NCBI RefSeq assembly: GCF_013294115.1
Contig: NZ_JABSNP010000027.1
Span: 1 to 47,878, forward strand
Length of the DNA: 47,878 nt
Direction: 5' to 3'
From: Hymenobacter caeli
GTDB lineage: Bacteria; Bacteroidota; Bacteroidia; Cytophagales; Hymenobacteraceae
A program made the translations under genes and the position numbers. The notes below the pieces were generated by a model. The model did no database searches. It had not been told where the DNA came from and saw only the letters and a list, made by a program, of their open reading frames with translations. This document shows positions 1 to 10,067 of the stretch, piece by piece. Every line of letters begins with the position of its first letter. The first letter of the stretch is position 1.

Positions 1-54
1 CACCAGAAGCCATTGTTCAGCAGTCAAATCGGTTGAATAAGCACGGCGATTCAT
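1..54 (-). CDS. IS5-like transposase, N-terminal fragment (runs off the window)
   Basis: Reading leftwards from the ATG at 54-52 gives MNRRAYSTDLTAEQWLLV, which matches the usual opening of IS5-family transposases (basic start, then a Y-x-[ST]-D-L-T-x-x-Q/E-W motif). Only 18 codons are inside the window, so the catalytic DDE domain cannot be seen. A TACCTTTG -7 element lies 4 bases upstream of the ATG. The terminal inverted repeat of the element should lie between about 67 and 160, but I cannot delimit it with one end only. The family call rests on a short motif and is moderately sure. Confidence 0.6.
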   Translation of the reverse strand, partial: MNRRAYSTDLTAEQWLLV

Positions 55-58
55 CCGG

Positions 59-66
59 CAAAGGTA
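59..66 (-). promoter_or_regulatory. Bacteroidota -7 promoter element of the transposase
   Basis: Exact TACCTTTG on the minus strand, matching the Bacteroidota sigma-ABfr consensus TAnnTTTG. It is followed by CCGG and then ATG, so the transcript would have almost no 5' leader. Confidence 0.5.
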
Positions 67-163
67 AATCTCTATGTTTTTACCCTATACCCTCTTAAGC
101 TTGTCGGCGTAATTACGTATTTATCGCGGAATCTTCGTTCGAGACGGCTGCGTACATTGCCCG

Positions 164-748
164 ATGACGGCCGACCCCCACCAAGACGAAGCCACGCGCC
201 GTCGGGCCGTGGCCTGGGTCGTGGCCCTGACGGCGGGCACGGTGCTGGCCCCCCGCCACTACGAGCGCGAGCTGTTGCGCAGCTACCGGCACGGCGGCAT
301 CACCATCAACGAGATGAGCGACCTGCTCGACGCGAGCACTTACCAGCTCCTGTACAGCAGCCAGGCCACGCCGCCCCCCACCGAAACGCAGCTCCAGGAG
401 CTGCTGCACCGCGCGCGCGACTACAACGCCCGCCACCAGATTACCGGTTTGCTGCTGTACAGCGACGGCCGGTTCGTGCAGGTGCTGGAGGGCCCCGAGG
501 CCCAACTGCGGGCCCTGTACGCCCGCATTCAACTCGACCCGCGCCACGCGCAGGTGCTCACCCTGGGCCACGGGCCTGGCCCCCGGCGGCGCTTCGCCGA
601 GTTTTCCATGGCCTTCGGGCACGTCGGGCCGGCGGCCCTCGACGAAGCCCTCGACGCCGTGGCGGCCCGGGGGCCCCTGGTGCTGGCCGACCCGCGCTTG
701 CAAATTCTGCTGGAAATATTTGGCTTGCCCGAACCCGACTTGTCGTGA
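164..748 (+). CDS. BLUF-domain blue-light photoreceptor protein
   Basis: 194 aa. Residues about 58-152 form a BLUF (sensors of blue light using FAD) domain close in layout to cyanobacterial Slr1694/PixD: YQLLYSSQ at 60-67 supplies the photoactive Tyr64, Asn88 the conserved flavin-contacting Asn, and FVQVLEG the conserved Gln106. The SM of the late W-S-M motif is kept (148-149), but the Trp is Phe147. There is no output domain after BLUF, only a short helical tail, so signalling would be through protein-protein contacts, as in short BLUF proteins. The first 57 residues are an arginine-rich helical extension that I do not recognise; a shorter start is possible. It stands alone and is followed by a good intrinsic terminator, so it is probably monocistronic. 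The light-sensor call is strong; the downstream partner is unknown. Confidence 0.88.
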   Translation: MTADPHQDEATRRRAVAWVVALTAGTVLAPRHYERELLRSYRHGGITINEMSDLLDASTYQLLYSSQATPPPTETQLQELLHRARDYNARHQITGLLLYSDGRFVQVLEGPEAQLRALYARIQLDPRHAQVLTLGHGPGPRRRFAEFSMAFGHVGPAALDEALDAVAARGPLVLADPRLQILLEIFGLPEPDLS

Positions 749-777
749 ATGACGCGGGCGGCGGGGTTCGATAAACC

Positions 778-803
778 AAAAGCCTGCGGTGCGCAGGCTT
801 TTT
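778..803 (+). terminator. Intrinsic terminator after the BLUF gene
   Basis: Perfect 8-bp stem (GCCTGCG.. / ..GCGCAGGC) with a 2-base spacer, flanked by A-run and followed by five T, 30 bases after the BLUF stop codon. The flanking A-run means it could also act on leftward transcripts. The stretch from here to about 1018 holds no credible gene. Confidence 0.75.
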
Positions 804-1018
804 CGCTGATTAGGTTGCCGTGCCAGAATGCATGCCGCAGCGATAAGTAGCTGTCAGAGCGATTGCTACATCGCCTGTCTTGCGCCAAGGCTCACGCCGC
901 TGCGGGGCCGAGGCCGGCAGCCGTGGTGGGGCACTCGTTGCGGACAATGGCCCGTGTCGGACGGCTTTTCCACCTTCGAGGGCCGCTGGAACGGCACCGG
1001 GGCCCGCGCCGCAGTTGG

Positions 1019-1050
1019 CAAAAAAAGCCCCGGCGTGACGGCCGGGGCTT
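1019..1050 (-). terminator. Intrinsic terminator of the tRNA-Ala transcript
   Basis: 10-bp perfect stem AAGCCCCGGC/GCCGGGGCTT with a 6-base loop directly downstream of the tRNA 3' end on the minus strand, followed by a run of T in the direction of transcription. Confidence 0.8.
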
Positions 1051-1055
1051 TGGGG

Positions 1056-1129
1056 TGGAGAATATCGGATTCGAACCGATGACTTCCTGCTTGCGGAGCA
1101 GGCGCTCTAGCCAACTGAGCTAATCCCCC
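1056..1129 (-). tRNA. tRNA-Ala, anticodon CGC (reads GCG)
   Basis: Full cloverleaf on the minus strand: 7-bp acceptor stem with the G3:U70 wobble pair that is the main alanine identity element, D-arm AGCTCAGTTGGCTAGAGC, anticodon arm CCTGC-TCCGCAA-GCAGG, and T-arm with GGTTCGAATCC. Discriminator is A73 and the CCA tail is not encoded. The anticodon loop places C, not the near-universal U, at position 33, which makes this gene unusual; if position 33 is C then positions 34-36 are CGC. The sequence otherwise matches the common Bacteroidota tRNA-Ala(TGC) with two changed loop bases. It stands alone with its own terminator. Confidence 0.88.
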
Positions 1130-1670
1130 GCAGGGACAAACATACGGCCCGGGAAGGATTTGGTGGCCCCGTTGGCCCCGCCGCGGGTTTCCAGCCGGCC
1201 CCCGCCCGGAAGCCCGCGGCGGGGGCCGGCTGTCGCCCCCACCGCTCGCCGCTCGCCTACCGGGTCGTCGCGGTGAGTTGGCCGCCCCGATGTGCGCGGG
1301 CCACGTGCCGCGGGGGGGGGGGCGCAGTTTTCCTGCGCGTGCCCGGTAACGGCCCCGGCGTGGGGGCGGGGGCGGTAATTCCCCTTCCTTGTTCTACCTC
1401 CCTTCCTTGTTCTTTTTCACCCGTAAGCCCCCGGCGAAGGCGCCGGCCTTGGCCTGTCGAGGAGCTGCAACATCGTGGCCAAAGGGCCCGGCGGCTCGCT
1501 GGCCGTGGACAGCCGGAAGGGCGAGTGAACCGAGTTTACGCGGGGCCTGCCGACGGGGCTCGTCCGGGCGTGGCGTAAAGAATGTGGCGTAAAGAATGAT
1601 AACCCGTGCGGGTGCGTTGGACGGTTTGGGCCCACGGTGGGCAGGGTAGGGGCTTGCGCCGCGGAAGCCC
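1130..1670. other. Gene-free GC-rich spacer with an 11-G homopolymer and a short tandem repeat
   Basis: About 540 bases with no convincing coding sequence. It holds an 11-base G run (1312-1322), GC-rich inverted segments around 1170-1225, and an exact 14-base tandem duplication GTGGCGTAAAGAAT at 1570-1583 and 1584-1597. It ends at the promoter of the beta-helix protein. Confidence 0.5.
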
Positions 1671-1678
1671 TAGCTTTG
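1671..1678 (+). promoter_or_regulatory. -7 element (TAGCTTTG) of the beta-helix protein gene
   Basis: Exact match to TAnnTTTG. Transcription would begin near 1685, downstream of the ATG at 1637, and so argues for the later GTG start at 1724. No clear -33 TTTG at the standard spacing. Confidence 0.4.
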
Positions 1679-1723
1679 CGGGCAGCGCCCGCGTGCCGGG
1701 TCGCCCTTTCCCCCTCCGCCTCC

Positions 1724-3637
1724 GTGCACTCTTGGCAACCCGTCTTGTTTTTGGCGCTGGCGGGCGCCCTGCGGGGCGCGGCCCCCGGGGTGCCCGCCCC
1801 GGCGGTGCTGCGCAAAGACCTAAAAAAAGATTTCGGGGCCGTGGGCGACGGCCTCGCCGACGACCAGGCGGCGTTCGGGCGGGCGGCGGCGTTCTTCAAC
1901 GCCCGGGCGCGCACGCCGGCCGGGGCCGGGCCGGCCGTGCTTTTCATTCCGCGGGGCGTGTACCGGGTGGGCCAGCAGCTGGGCGGGGGCGAGGCGTACC
2001 GCACCGGGGCCCCCGTGCTGGCGCTGGTGGGCTGCCGCAACCTCACCGTCACCGGCCAGGACAGTGCCCGCACCGAAATCCGCTACGCCGACGGCCGGCG
2101 CTACGGCGCGTTCGACCCCGCCACCGGCCGCGCCTACCGCTCGCCCGCGGCCGTGTTCACCAACATTGCCTACGCGGCGACCGGGGGCGTCTGCCTCGGC
2201 CTGAAGGAGTGCGCAAACGTGGTAGTGGCCAACCTGGCCCTCAACGGCAACAGTGCGCACCTGGAACTCGGCGGCTTCTGGGGCGACACGGGCATCCAGC
2301 TGGCCTGCGACGGGGTGTTCGTGGACAACTCCCGCGACGTGACGCTGCGCAACGTGGCGGTGCACCACTTCGGGCGCGACGGCATCCAGGTGCTCAACCG
2401 CTTGGCCCGGGGCCTCGACGACCCCGCCCGCGACAACATCGTGCTCGAAAACTCCACCTTCGACTACAACGGCCGCCAGGGCCTGTCCGTCACCGGCGCC
2501 AGCGGCTTGCGGGCCGTGCGCTGCAGCTTCAGCCACACGGCCCGGGTGCAAAACCCTACCGCCGCGCTCGGCGCGGGCCACGCCCTGTTCTCCAACCCCG
2601 CCGCCGGCGTCGATTTGGAGCCCGAGGGCGGCTACGTGGCCCACGTGGCCTTCGCGCGCTGCCGCTTCGTGGACAACGGCGGCCAGGGCCTGGTGGCCGA
2701 CCGGCCCGGGGGCCCGCACCCGCCCGCCACGGCCGACGTCCGCTTGACCGACTGCACCCTCTGGGGCACCACCAACTGGTCGGCGTGGGTGACGCAGCCC
2801 GGGTTCCAATTCCAGGGCTGCCGCTTCTACGGGGCCTTCGTGCACGGCTGCGACGCGGCCACCGCCGCCGAGGCCACCGCCTTCGACGGCTGCACGTTTG
2901 AAGACCGGCCCTACGCCGGGCGGCCCGCCCTGGGCCCGTACCTGTTTTTCTCCGACCGCCGCGCCCGCCGCCTCCGCTTCACGGCGTGCCGCTTCGTGCG
3001 CCGCGGCGGCCCCTGGCTGCACCTGGTGGCCCCGGACCCGGCCGATACGGCGGCCGGGCCCCATTTTCTGGGCTGCACGTTTGAGGCCGGCCCGGCCCCG
3101 GCGGGGCCCGGGGCTGGCCCCGTTTGGACTGGGGCGGTGTTTGGCGGCCGCGCCGTGCTGCGCGACGCCCCCGGTCTTTTGCCACCGCACAACCAAGCGG
3201 AAGCGGCGGGGGCCCCGGCCGAGCTGAGCGGCCTGACCACGGTGCGGGCCCCCGGCCGCCTCGAGCTGCGGGCCCGTACGGCGGCCTGGCTGGTGCGCGG
3301 GGGCTTCGACGTGGGCCGGGGCCCGGCTAGTTTGCGCGACTCGGCCCGCGTGGTGGTGGGGGAGGGCAATGCCCTGGTGCTGGCCGCCGCCGCGCCCGCC
3401 GACACCGCCGCGCTTTACGTGGGGCCCACGGCGCGGCTGCTGGTCCAAAAAGGCGGGGCGCTGGAGCTGCGCCGCTACGCGCGGCTGGTCGTTGCCGGCG
3501 CGGTAGTGGTCGAGCCCGGCGCGTATTTCTTTCGCGACCCGTTGGCCCGCGTGCGCACCGTGGGCGCGGGTACGCTGCGGGTGGCCCCGGGGGCTGTTGC
3601 TGCCCGGCACCCCACCTTGTCGCCCGGCGACGACTAG
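1724..3637 (+). CDS. Secreted right-handed beta-helix protein (pectate-lyase-3 / glycosyl hydrolase 28-like fold)
   Basis: 637 aa from the chosen GTG. The start gives a signal-peptide-like N-terminus (VHSWQPVLFLALAGALRGA), then a KKDFGAVGDGLADDQAAF motif, the classic opening of Pfam pectate_lyase_3 domains. The middle is a run of beta-helix coils with repeated 'N-V-V-V-A-N-L-A-L-N-G', 'D-G-I-Q-V' and 'C-x-F' type turns over roughly residues 120-430. No catalytic residue set can be assigned, so the enzymatic activity (polysaccharide lyase, hydrolase or purely structural) is open. The C-terminal 200 residues continue as short beta-rich repeats without a recognisable anchor. The alternative in-frame ATG at 1637 would place 29 non-hydrophobic residues ahead of the signal and lies upstream of the likely transcript start. 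Confidence 0.75.
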   Translation: MHSWQPVLFLALAGALRGAAPGVPAPAVLRKDLKKDFGAVGDGLADDQAAFGRAAAFFNARARTPAGAGPAVLFIPRGVYRVGQQLGGGEAYRTGAPVLALVGCRNLTVTGQDSARTEIRYADGRRYGAFDPATGRAYRSPAAVFTNIAYAATGGVCLGLKECANVVVANLALNGNSAHLELGGFWGDTGIQLACDGVFVDNSRDVTLRNVAVHHFGRDGIQVLNRLARGLDDPARDNIVLENSTFDYNGRQGLSVTGASGLRAVRCSFSHTARVQNPTAALGAGHALFSNPAAGVDLEPEGGYVAHVAFARCRFVDNGGQGLVADRPGGPHPPATADVRLTDCTLWGTTNWSAWVTQPGFQFQGCRFYGAFVHGCDAATAAEATAFDGCTFEDRPYAGRPALGPYLFFSDRRARRLRFTACRFVRRGGPWLHLVAPDPADTAAGPHFLGCTFEAGPAPAGPGAGPVWTGAVFGGRAVLRDAPGLLPPHNQAEAAGAPAELSGLTTVRAPGRLELRARTAAWLVRGGFDVGRGPASLRDSARVVVGEGNALVLAAAAPADTAALYVGPTARLLVQKGGALELRRYARLVVAGAVVVEPGAYFFRDPLARVRTVGAGTLRVAPGAVAARHPTLSPGDD

Positions 3638-3646
3638 TGTCTGTTT

Positions 3647-3689
3647 ATTGCCCAAATGAACAAAATAACTTATTATCCATTTGGGCAAT
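3647..3689. repeat. 12-bp perfect inverted repeat in the beta-helix/HD gene spacer
   Basis: ATTGCCCAAATG at 3647-3658 and its exact complement at 3678-3689, separated by a 19-base AT-rich loop. It starts 9 bases after the beta-helix stop codon. There is no T-run after the hairpin, so it is a poor intrinsic terminator; processing site or protein-binding site are alternatives. The rest of the spacer to 3863 has no gene. Confidence 0.6.
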
Positions 3690-3863
3690 AGTTGGTTCGG
3701 TGGCTGTTTCCGTTGCCCCGCCTCGCAAATGCTTGGCTAACTGGTTCGGAGCGCGCGTTTCTTGATTCGGTGCCCGGCGTAGCGAAGCCGCTGCGTTAAC
3801 AGCGCCGGCCCAGCGCGCGCTTCGCGGCCAGCGGTTCTTTCATTACTCATTTGTATTATTCAT

Positions 3864-4511
3864 TTGGACTTCATCGAACCCACTGCTGTTTTTATCGAGG
3901 AAAAATTTCGGGGCGAGGGCAGCGGCCACGACTGGGAACACATCCGCCGGGTGTGGCGGCTGGCCGAGCGCCTGGCCGCCGACACGCCCGGGGCCGACCC
4001 CGAGCTGACCGCCCTGGGGGCCCTGCTGCACGACGTGGCCGACTGGAAGGCCCACGGCGGCGATTACGAAGCCGGCCCGCGCGCTGCCCGCGCCTGGCTG
4101 GCCGGCCTGGGGGCCCCGGCGGCGCTCATCGGGCGCGTCGAAACCCTCATCCGCGAGGTGTCCTTCAAGGGGCTGGGCGTGCCCACGCCGGTGTCGTCGC
4201 CCGAGGCGGCGCTGGTGCAGGACGCCGACCGGCTCGACGCCATCGGGGCCATCGGCATCGCCCGGGCCTTTGCCTACGGGGGCCACCGGGGCCGCCCGCT
4301 GCACGACCCGGCCGTGCCACCGGTGGCCCACGCCTCGTTCGCCGCCTACCAGGGCAGCTCGGGGCCCACGCTCAACCATTTCTACGAAAAGCTCCTGCAC
4401 CTGCACGAGCGCCTGCACACGCCCGCTGCCCGCCGCCTCGCCGCCGGCCGCCAGGCCTACCTCGAAGCCTTCGTGGCGCAGTTCCTGGCCGAGTGGGCAG
4501 GGGAGGCGTGA
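3864..4511 (+). CDS. HD-domain metal-dependent phosphohydrolase (YedJ-like)
   Basis: 215 aa. HD-superfamily signature in order: H22 (GHDWEHIRRVW), the HD pair in 'GALLHDVADWK' near residue 55, an additional helix with 'LIREVSFKG', and the distal Asp in 'VQDADRLDAIGAIGIAR' near 120. The 'QDADRLDAIGAIGIARAF' block is typical of the YedJ/COG1418 subgroup of small nucleotide or phosphate-ester hydrolases. The substrate is unknown. The start is TTG; no ATG or GTG is available in frame before the first conserved block, so this codon is the best choice but not certain. Single gene between two spacers. Confidence 0.82.
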   Translation: MDFIEPTAVFIEEKFRGEGSGHDWEHIRRVWRLAERLAADTPGADPELTALGALLHDVADWKAHGGDYEAGPRAARAWLAGLGAPAALIGRVETLIREVSFKGLGVPTPVSSPEAALVQDADRLDAIGAIGIARAFAYGGHRGRPLHDPAVPPVAHASFAAYQGSSGPTLNHFYEKLLHLHERLHTPAARRLAAGRQAYLEAFVAQFLAEWAGEA

Positions 4512-4576
4512 GGGGCGCAAGCGGGGGGCCTGGGGTTGAGCGGGGGCGGGCCCCGGCGATGAAGCGCTTGCCCGGT

Positions 4577-4584
4577 TACCTTTG
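4577..4584 (+). promoter_or_regulatory. -7 element (TACCTTTG) upstream of the small lipoprotein
   Basis: Exact TAnnTTTG match 52 bases before the lipoprotein ATG; no obvious -33 element. Confidence 0.4.
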
Positions 4585-4636
4585 GGCGGCAAGCCGTTAT
4601 CCCTTGGTTTCCTTTATCCCTTTATTCCCCTGTGCT

Positions 4637-4912
4637 ATGAGCTTCTCTACCCCCCGTCCCGTTACCCGCCGGCCGCGGCTGCGCGTGCTGGCCCTGGGCG
4701 GGCTGCTGGCGCTGGCCGCCGCCGGTTGCCGCACCTGCCCCGTCGAGTCGTGCCGCGTGCGCAAGGTGCACCTGCACAACGGCGTCAGCTACCGGGGCGT
4801 GCCGGCCTGGATGGTGTGGAAAAAGAAAAACCCAGAGGTGGGCCAACAGATCAAGGTGGCGGGCCCCTCGGGGGCCAAGCCCCTGAACAACCACGCCAAG
4901 CCGCTGAAATAA
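4637..4912 (+). CDS. Small predicted lipoprotein of unknown function
   Basis: 91 aa. An arginine-rich N-terminus and hydrophobic core (LRVLALGGLLALAAAGC) end in a lipobox (A-A-A-G-C) with Cys at about residue 34, so the mature form should be lipid-anchored and about 58 residues long. The mature part has four more Cys close to its start (C-R-T-C-P-V-E-S-C) and is basic (WKKKNPEV, Lys-rich C-terminus). No family recognised. It has its own -7 element and a terminator 44 bases downstream. Confidence 0.7.
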   Translation: MSFSTPRPVTRRPRLRVLALGGLLALAAAGCRTCPVESCRVRKVHLHNGVSYRGVPAWMVWKKKNPEVGQQIKVAGPSGAKPLNNHAKPLK

Positions 4913-4955
4913 GCGCGGCCGTAAGCGCTCCGCTGGGGCCCCGCCCGGCCCGGTG

Positions 4956-4992
4956 AAAAGGCCCGTCTGGCTTGCCAGAACGGGCTTTTTTG
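4956..4992 (+). terminator. Intrinsic terminator between the lipoprotein and gyrA
   Basis: GCCCGT...ACGGGC stem with an inner TGG/CCA pair and CTTG loop, A-run before and six T after. The loop CTTG also sits at the right distance (20 bases) from the gyrA -7 element to serve as its -33. Confidence 0.8.
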
Positions 4993-4994
4993 CG

Positions 4995-5002
4995 TACCTT
5001 CG
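4995..5002 (+). promoter_or_regulatory. gyrA promoter, -7 element TACCTTCG
   Basis: One mismatch to TAnnTTTG, preceded by CTTG at 20 bases. Predicted transcript start near 5009, about 70 bases before the ATG. Confidence 0.4.
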
Positions 5003-5078
5003 CGCGTCTTACAACACTCTTCATTCCGCGGCTGGCGCGGGCCCTTGGCGGGTCCGGCGGGCCGCTTTTCTACCTGGT

Positions 5079-7637
<2,559 letters not shown>

Positions 7638-7674
7638 ACCGGCCGGCGGGCGGCATTTTGCCGCGTTGCAATAG

Positions 7675-7713
7675 GAGGGGAGCGGGGCGTTTGCTCCGCT
7701 CCCTTTATTTTTG
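7675..7713 (+). terminator. Intrinsic terminator after gyrA
   Basis: GGGAGCGG / CCGCTCCC stem (7678-7685 with 7696-7703) followed by a T-rich stretch, 40 bases past the gyrA stop. Confidence 0.75.
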
Positions 7714-7857
7714 GGCACCCGCGGGCCCGGTTATGGCGTTTCCGGCCGTTCTGGCCGGTTGGCCGGGGCCGTTGCGGGGCCGTCTTTCCCTTTCTTTCAC
7801 CCCGCCGGGCGCGCCGCGCCCGGAGTTACCCGCGCTCCGGCGCGTTACTTTTTTTCC

Positions 7858-9009
7858 ATGAAGAAAATTCTTTCGACCCTGGCCGTGGCCGCCGCGCTGG
7901 CCGCCGCGGCCGTGCCGGCCGCCCGGGCCCAGAACTCGGCCGTGACCAACGCGCTGCTCAACCAGAAGTCGGGGCTGCTCGACAAGGCCCGCGCCGACAT
8001 CGACAAGGCCGTGCTCGACCCCAAGACCAGCGGCAAGGCCAAGACCTGGTACACCCGCGGCGACGTGTACGCCCAGATGCTGGCCAGCCCCATCTACGGC
8101 AAGCAGCTGCAGCCGGGCGAGGGCCTGCAAAAGGCGTCCGAGTCGTTCAACAAAACCATCGAGCTCGACACCAAAACCGGCGAGTACGGCAAGCTGGCCG
8201 TGCCCCAGCTCCAGGGCCTGTACGGGCTGGCCTTCAACGCCGGGGTGGAAGCCTACAACGCCAAGGACTACGACAAGGCCATCGCCAACTACAAGCTGGC
8301 CGGGCAGTTGAACCCGACCGATACCACGGCCGTGCTCTACACGGCCTACGCCCAGGAGGCCAAGCAGGACTACCCCGGCGCCAAGGCCAGCTACAACCAG
8401 CTGCTGGGCACGGGCTACAAGTCGGTGCAGGTGTACACGCGCCTGCTTCAGCTGGCCAAGCAGGAAAAGAACGACGCCGATGCCAACAAGGTGTTGCAGC
8501 AGGCGCTGGCCGCGTACCCCAACAACAAGAACTTCATGCTCGAAGAGTTGAACGTGTACCTGAGCTCGGGCCGCGGCAAGGAGGCGATTGACAAAATCAA
8601 CAAGGCCATCGCCGCCGACCCGGCCAACGCCTCGAACCTGTACGCCGTGCTGGGCTCGGTGTACGACCAGAACAAGCAACCCGCCGAGGCGCTGGCCGCC
8701 TACCAGAAGGCCGTGGCCGCCGACCCCAACAACTTCGACGCGCAGTACAACCTGGGCGTGTACAACTACAACAAAGCCGCCGAAGCCTACACCAAAGCCA
8801 GCAAAATGGACCTGAAGACCTACCAGGTGTCGGGCAAAAAGTACGAAGTTCAGGGCAAGAAGTACTTCGAGGACAGCGTGCCGTATTTCGAAAAATCCCT
8901 GCAAATCAAGCCCGACGACACGGCCACGATGCAAACCTTGCAGAAAGTGTATTTCCGTTTGGGCCGCACCGCCGATTCGGAGCGCCTGGCGGCCAAGTTA
9001 AAAAAGTAG
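7858..9009 (+). CDS. Secreted tetratricopeptide-repeat protein
   Basis: 383 aa. Sec signal peptide MKKILSTLAVAAALAAAAVP with a likely signal peptidase I cut after ARA-Q near residue 24. The mature part is alpha-helical with TPR units: 'YNAKDYDKAIANYKLAGQLNPTD' near 140, 'DPANASNLYAVLGSVYDQNKQPAEALAAYQKAVAADPNN' near 250-290, and a last one over 'YFEKSLQIKPDDTATMQTL' near 350. Periplasmic scaffold or complex-assembly role is usual for such proteins, but no partner is indicated. It is monocistronic: gyrA terminator before, strong terminator after. Confidence 0.85.
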   Translation: MKKILSTLAVAAALAAAAVPAARAQNSAVTNALLNQKSGLLDKARADIDKAVLDPKTSGKAKTWYTRGDVYAQMLASPIYGKQLQPGEGLQKASESFNKTIELDTKTGEYGKLAVPQLQGLYGLAFNAGVEAYNAKDYDKAIANYKLAGQLNPTDTTAVLYTAYAQEAKQDYPGAKASYNQLLGTGYKSVQVYTRLLQLAKQEKNDADANKVLQQALAAYPNNKNFMLEELNVYLSSGRGKEAIDKINKAIAADPANASNLYAVLGSVYDQNKQPAEALAAYQKAVAADPNNFDAQYNLGVYNYNKAAEAYTKASKMDLKTYQVSGKKYEVQGKKYFEDSVPYFEKSLQIKPDDTATMQTLQKVYFRLGRTADSERLAAKLKK

Positions 9010-9023
9010 TTTTTGGAAAAGCA

Positions 9024-9063
9024 AAAAAAGCAAGCCCGCCCTGACGGCCGGGCTTGCTTTTTT
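9024..9063 (+). terminator. Strong intrinsic terminator after the TPR gene
   Basis: 12-bp stem AAAGCAAGCCCG / CGGGCTTGCTTT with a 10-base loop and a continuing T-run, 15 bases past the stop codon. Confidence 0.85.
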
Positions 9064-9609
9064 ATGCCCCGTCCTCTGGCACCGGCTTCCTTCGTTGGGC
9101 CCATCGCTTAGCTGTTTAGCTGCTTCGGTCAGAGGCATTAGGGGAGAAGACCTAGTTCGGTAGCCAAGGTCCTAATACCCAACTACTATTTAACTATTTA
9201 ACATAATATAAATTATAAGACAAGTAGGTACTGTTTCGGCTTCGGGCGCACGCCGGTAACCGGCAGCGTGAATTGCGTCGAAGAAGCGAATGCTTTGCGG
9301 TTGACCCGTGGATGAACCGTCGGGTGCCCCAGCAGCGTGCGCGAAGGCCCGTTGGGGCACCCGTTGTGGTGGGTGCCCGCTTAGGTTTGCATGCGTATGG
9401 TCCCAGGTGCGTAACAAAATTCACTGCGTTGATCGTTTACGCGTGGCCGCAGTACCGTTTGCATGCCCTGCACAGTGCAGGCTAGCTTGGCTGCGATTAC
9501 TTGCCGTAGGCTGCGTTGTCCCGGTATTCCGTTAGGGCCTGCGGCAATGGCTGCCTGGCACCCCGTAACACCAGAGGCTAAGTTGCTTCGATTAGTTTGG
9601 TTTGGGGTA

Positions 9610-9631
9610 CCGTTTGGGGTACCCCAAACGG
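9610..9631. repeat. 22-bp perfect palindrome
   Basis: CCGTTTGGGG followed by TACCCCAAACGG forms an uninterrupted 22-bp palindrome with no loop, immediately preceded by a direct copy of TTTGGGGTAC at 9601-9610. Uninterrupted palindromes of this size are typical of dimeric protein-binding sites rather than terminators. Confidence 0.7.
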
Positions 9632-9810
9632 AGGACGGCGTGGTACTTCGTTGCCGCCCGTACACTAACCACTAACTTAAAACCTGCTGTATTATTACCG
9701 CTGTAAAAGGATTGCGCTACTGACGTCGAGGCTTAGGGCAGCACACTCCCCTGCTACGCTGGTTTTTGACTGCCGGGGCGTCAGCAGTCGCCGCGACTCG
9801 GGGCACCCTG

Positions 9811-9896
9811 GTATAAAATTATTGCTTGCAAGGTGTCCCTGCGCGGGAAATGTTGGTAAAAGAAAAAAAAGTATAAAATTATAGAGTACAAGGTGA
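9811..9896. repeat. Pair of iteron-like imperfect direct repeats
   Basis: GTATAAAATTAT..(T/A)..CAAGGTG motifs at 9811-9836 and 9871-9896, exactly 60 bases apart, with a further GTATAAAAT copy at about 9959-9967. They sit upstream of the 316-aa unknown protein and could be its operator sites. Confidence 0.5.
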
Positions 9897-10067
9897 TGCA
9901 AAGGTAAAATGTATTATTCCGCAAGTTATGTACTTATATTCGTTTAAAGTATTAAAAAGTATAAAATATAATGCAAATTTATACTTTTTAATACTTTTAA
10001 TAAATTTATACTAACTTTTTTTTTCTTCCTACGTTATGTGCCTGCCACCATTGCGCCTCTTTGTACC

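Larger units (their letters stand above)
9064..10067. other. One-kilobase stretch without a credible gene, grading into an AT-rich promoter region
   Basis: No open frame here has convincing protein character. Visible structure: a 10-11 bp inverted repeat CGGGTGCCCCA/TGGGGCACCCG (9321-9331 with 9353-9363); a perfect 22-bp palindrome at 9610-9631; two imperfect 26-base direct repeats beginning GTATAAAATTAT at 9811 and 9871, with a third GTATAAAAT near 9959; and a very AT-rich zone 9905-10025, unlike anything else in the window. A minus-strand TACCTTTG lies at 9899-9906, but the only frame it could serve (to 9695) does not look like a real protein. A structured RNA or a decayed mobile segment are both possible. 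Confidence 0.5.

Noticed and set aside
1637..1723. ATG at 1637 as start of the beta-helix protein
   Set aside because: It precedes the likely transcript start (-7 element at 1671) and would put 29 non-hydrophobic residues before the signal peptide.
4953..5078. Upstream extension of gyrA to an ATG at 4953
   Set aside because: It runs through the terminator and promoter, and the peptide does not resemble GyrA; the conserved start is MADGEKI at 5079.
9273..9485. Small frames in the 9.06-10.07 kb spacer (9273-9485, 9308-9535, 9695-9901)
   Set aside because: Composition does not look protein-like, and no conserved motif or start context is present; treated as non-coding.
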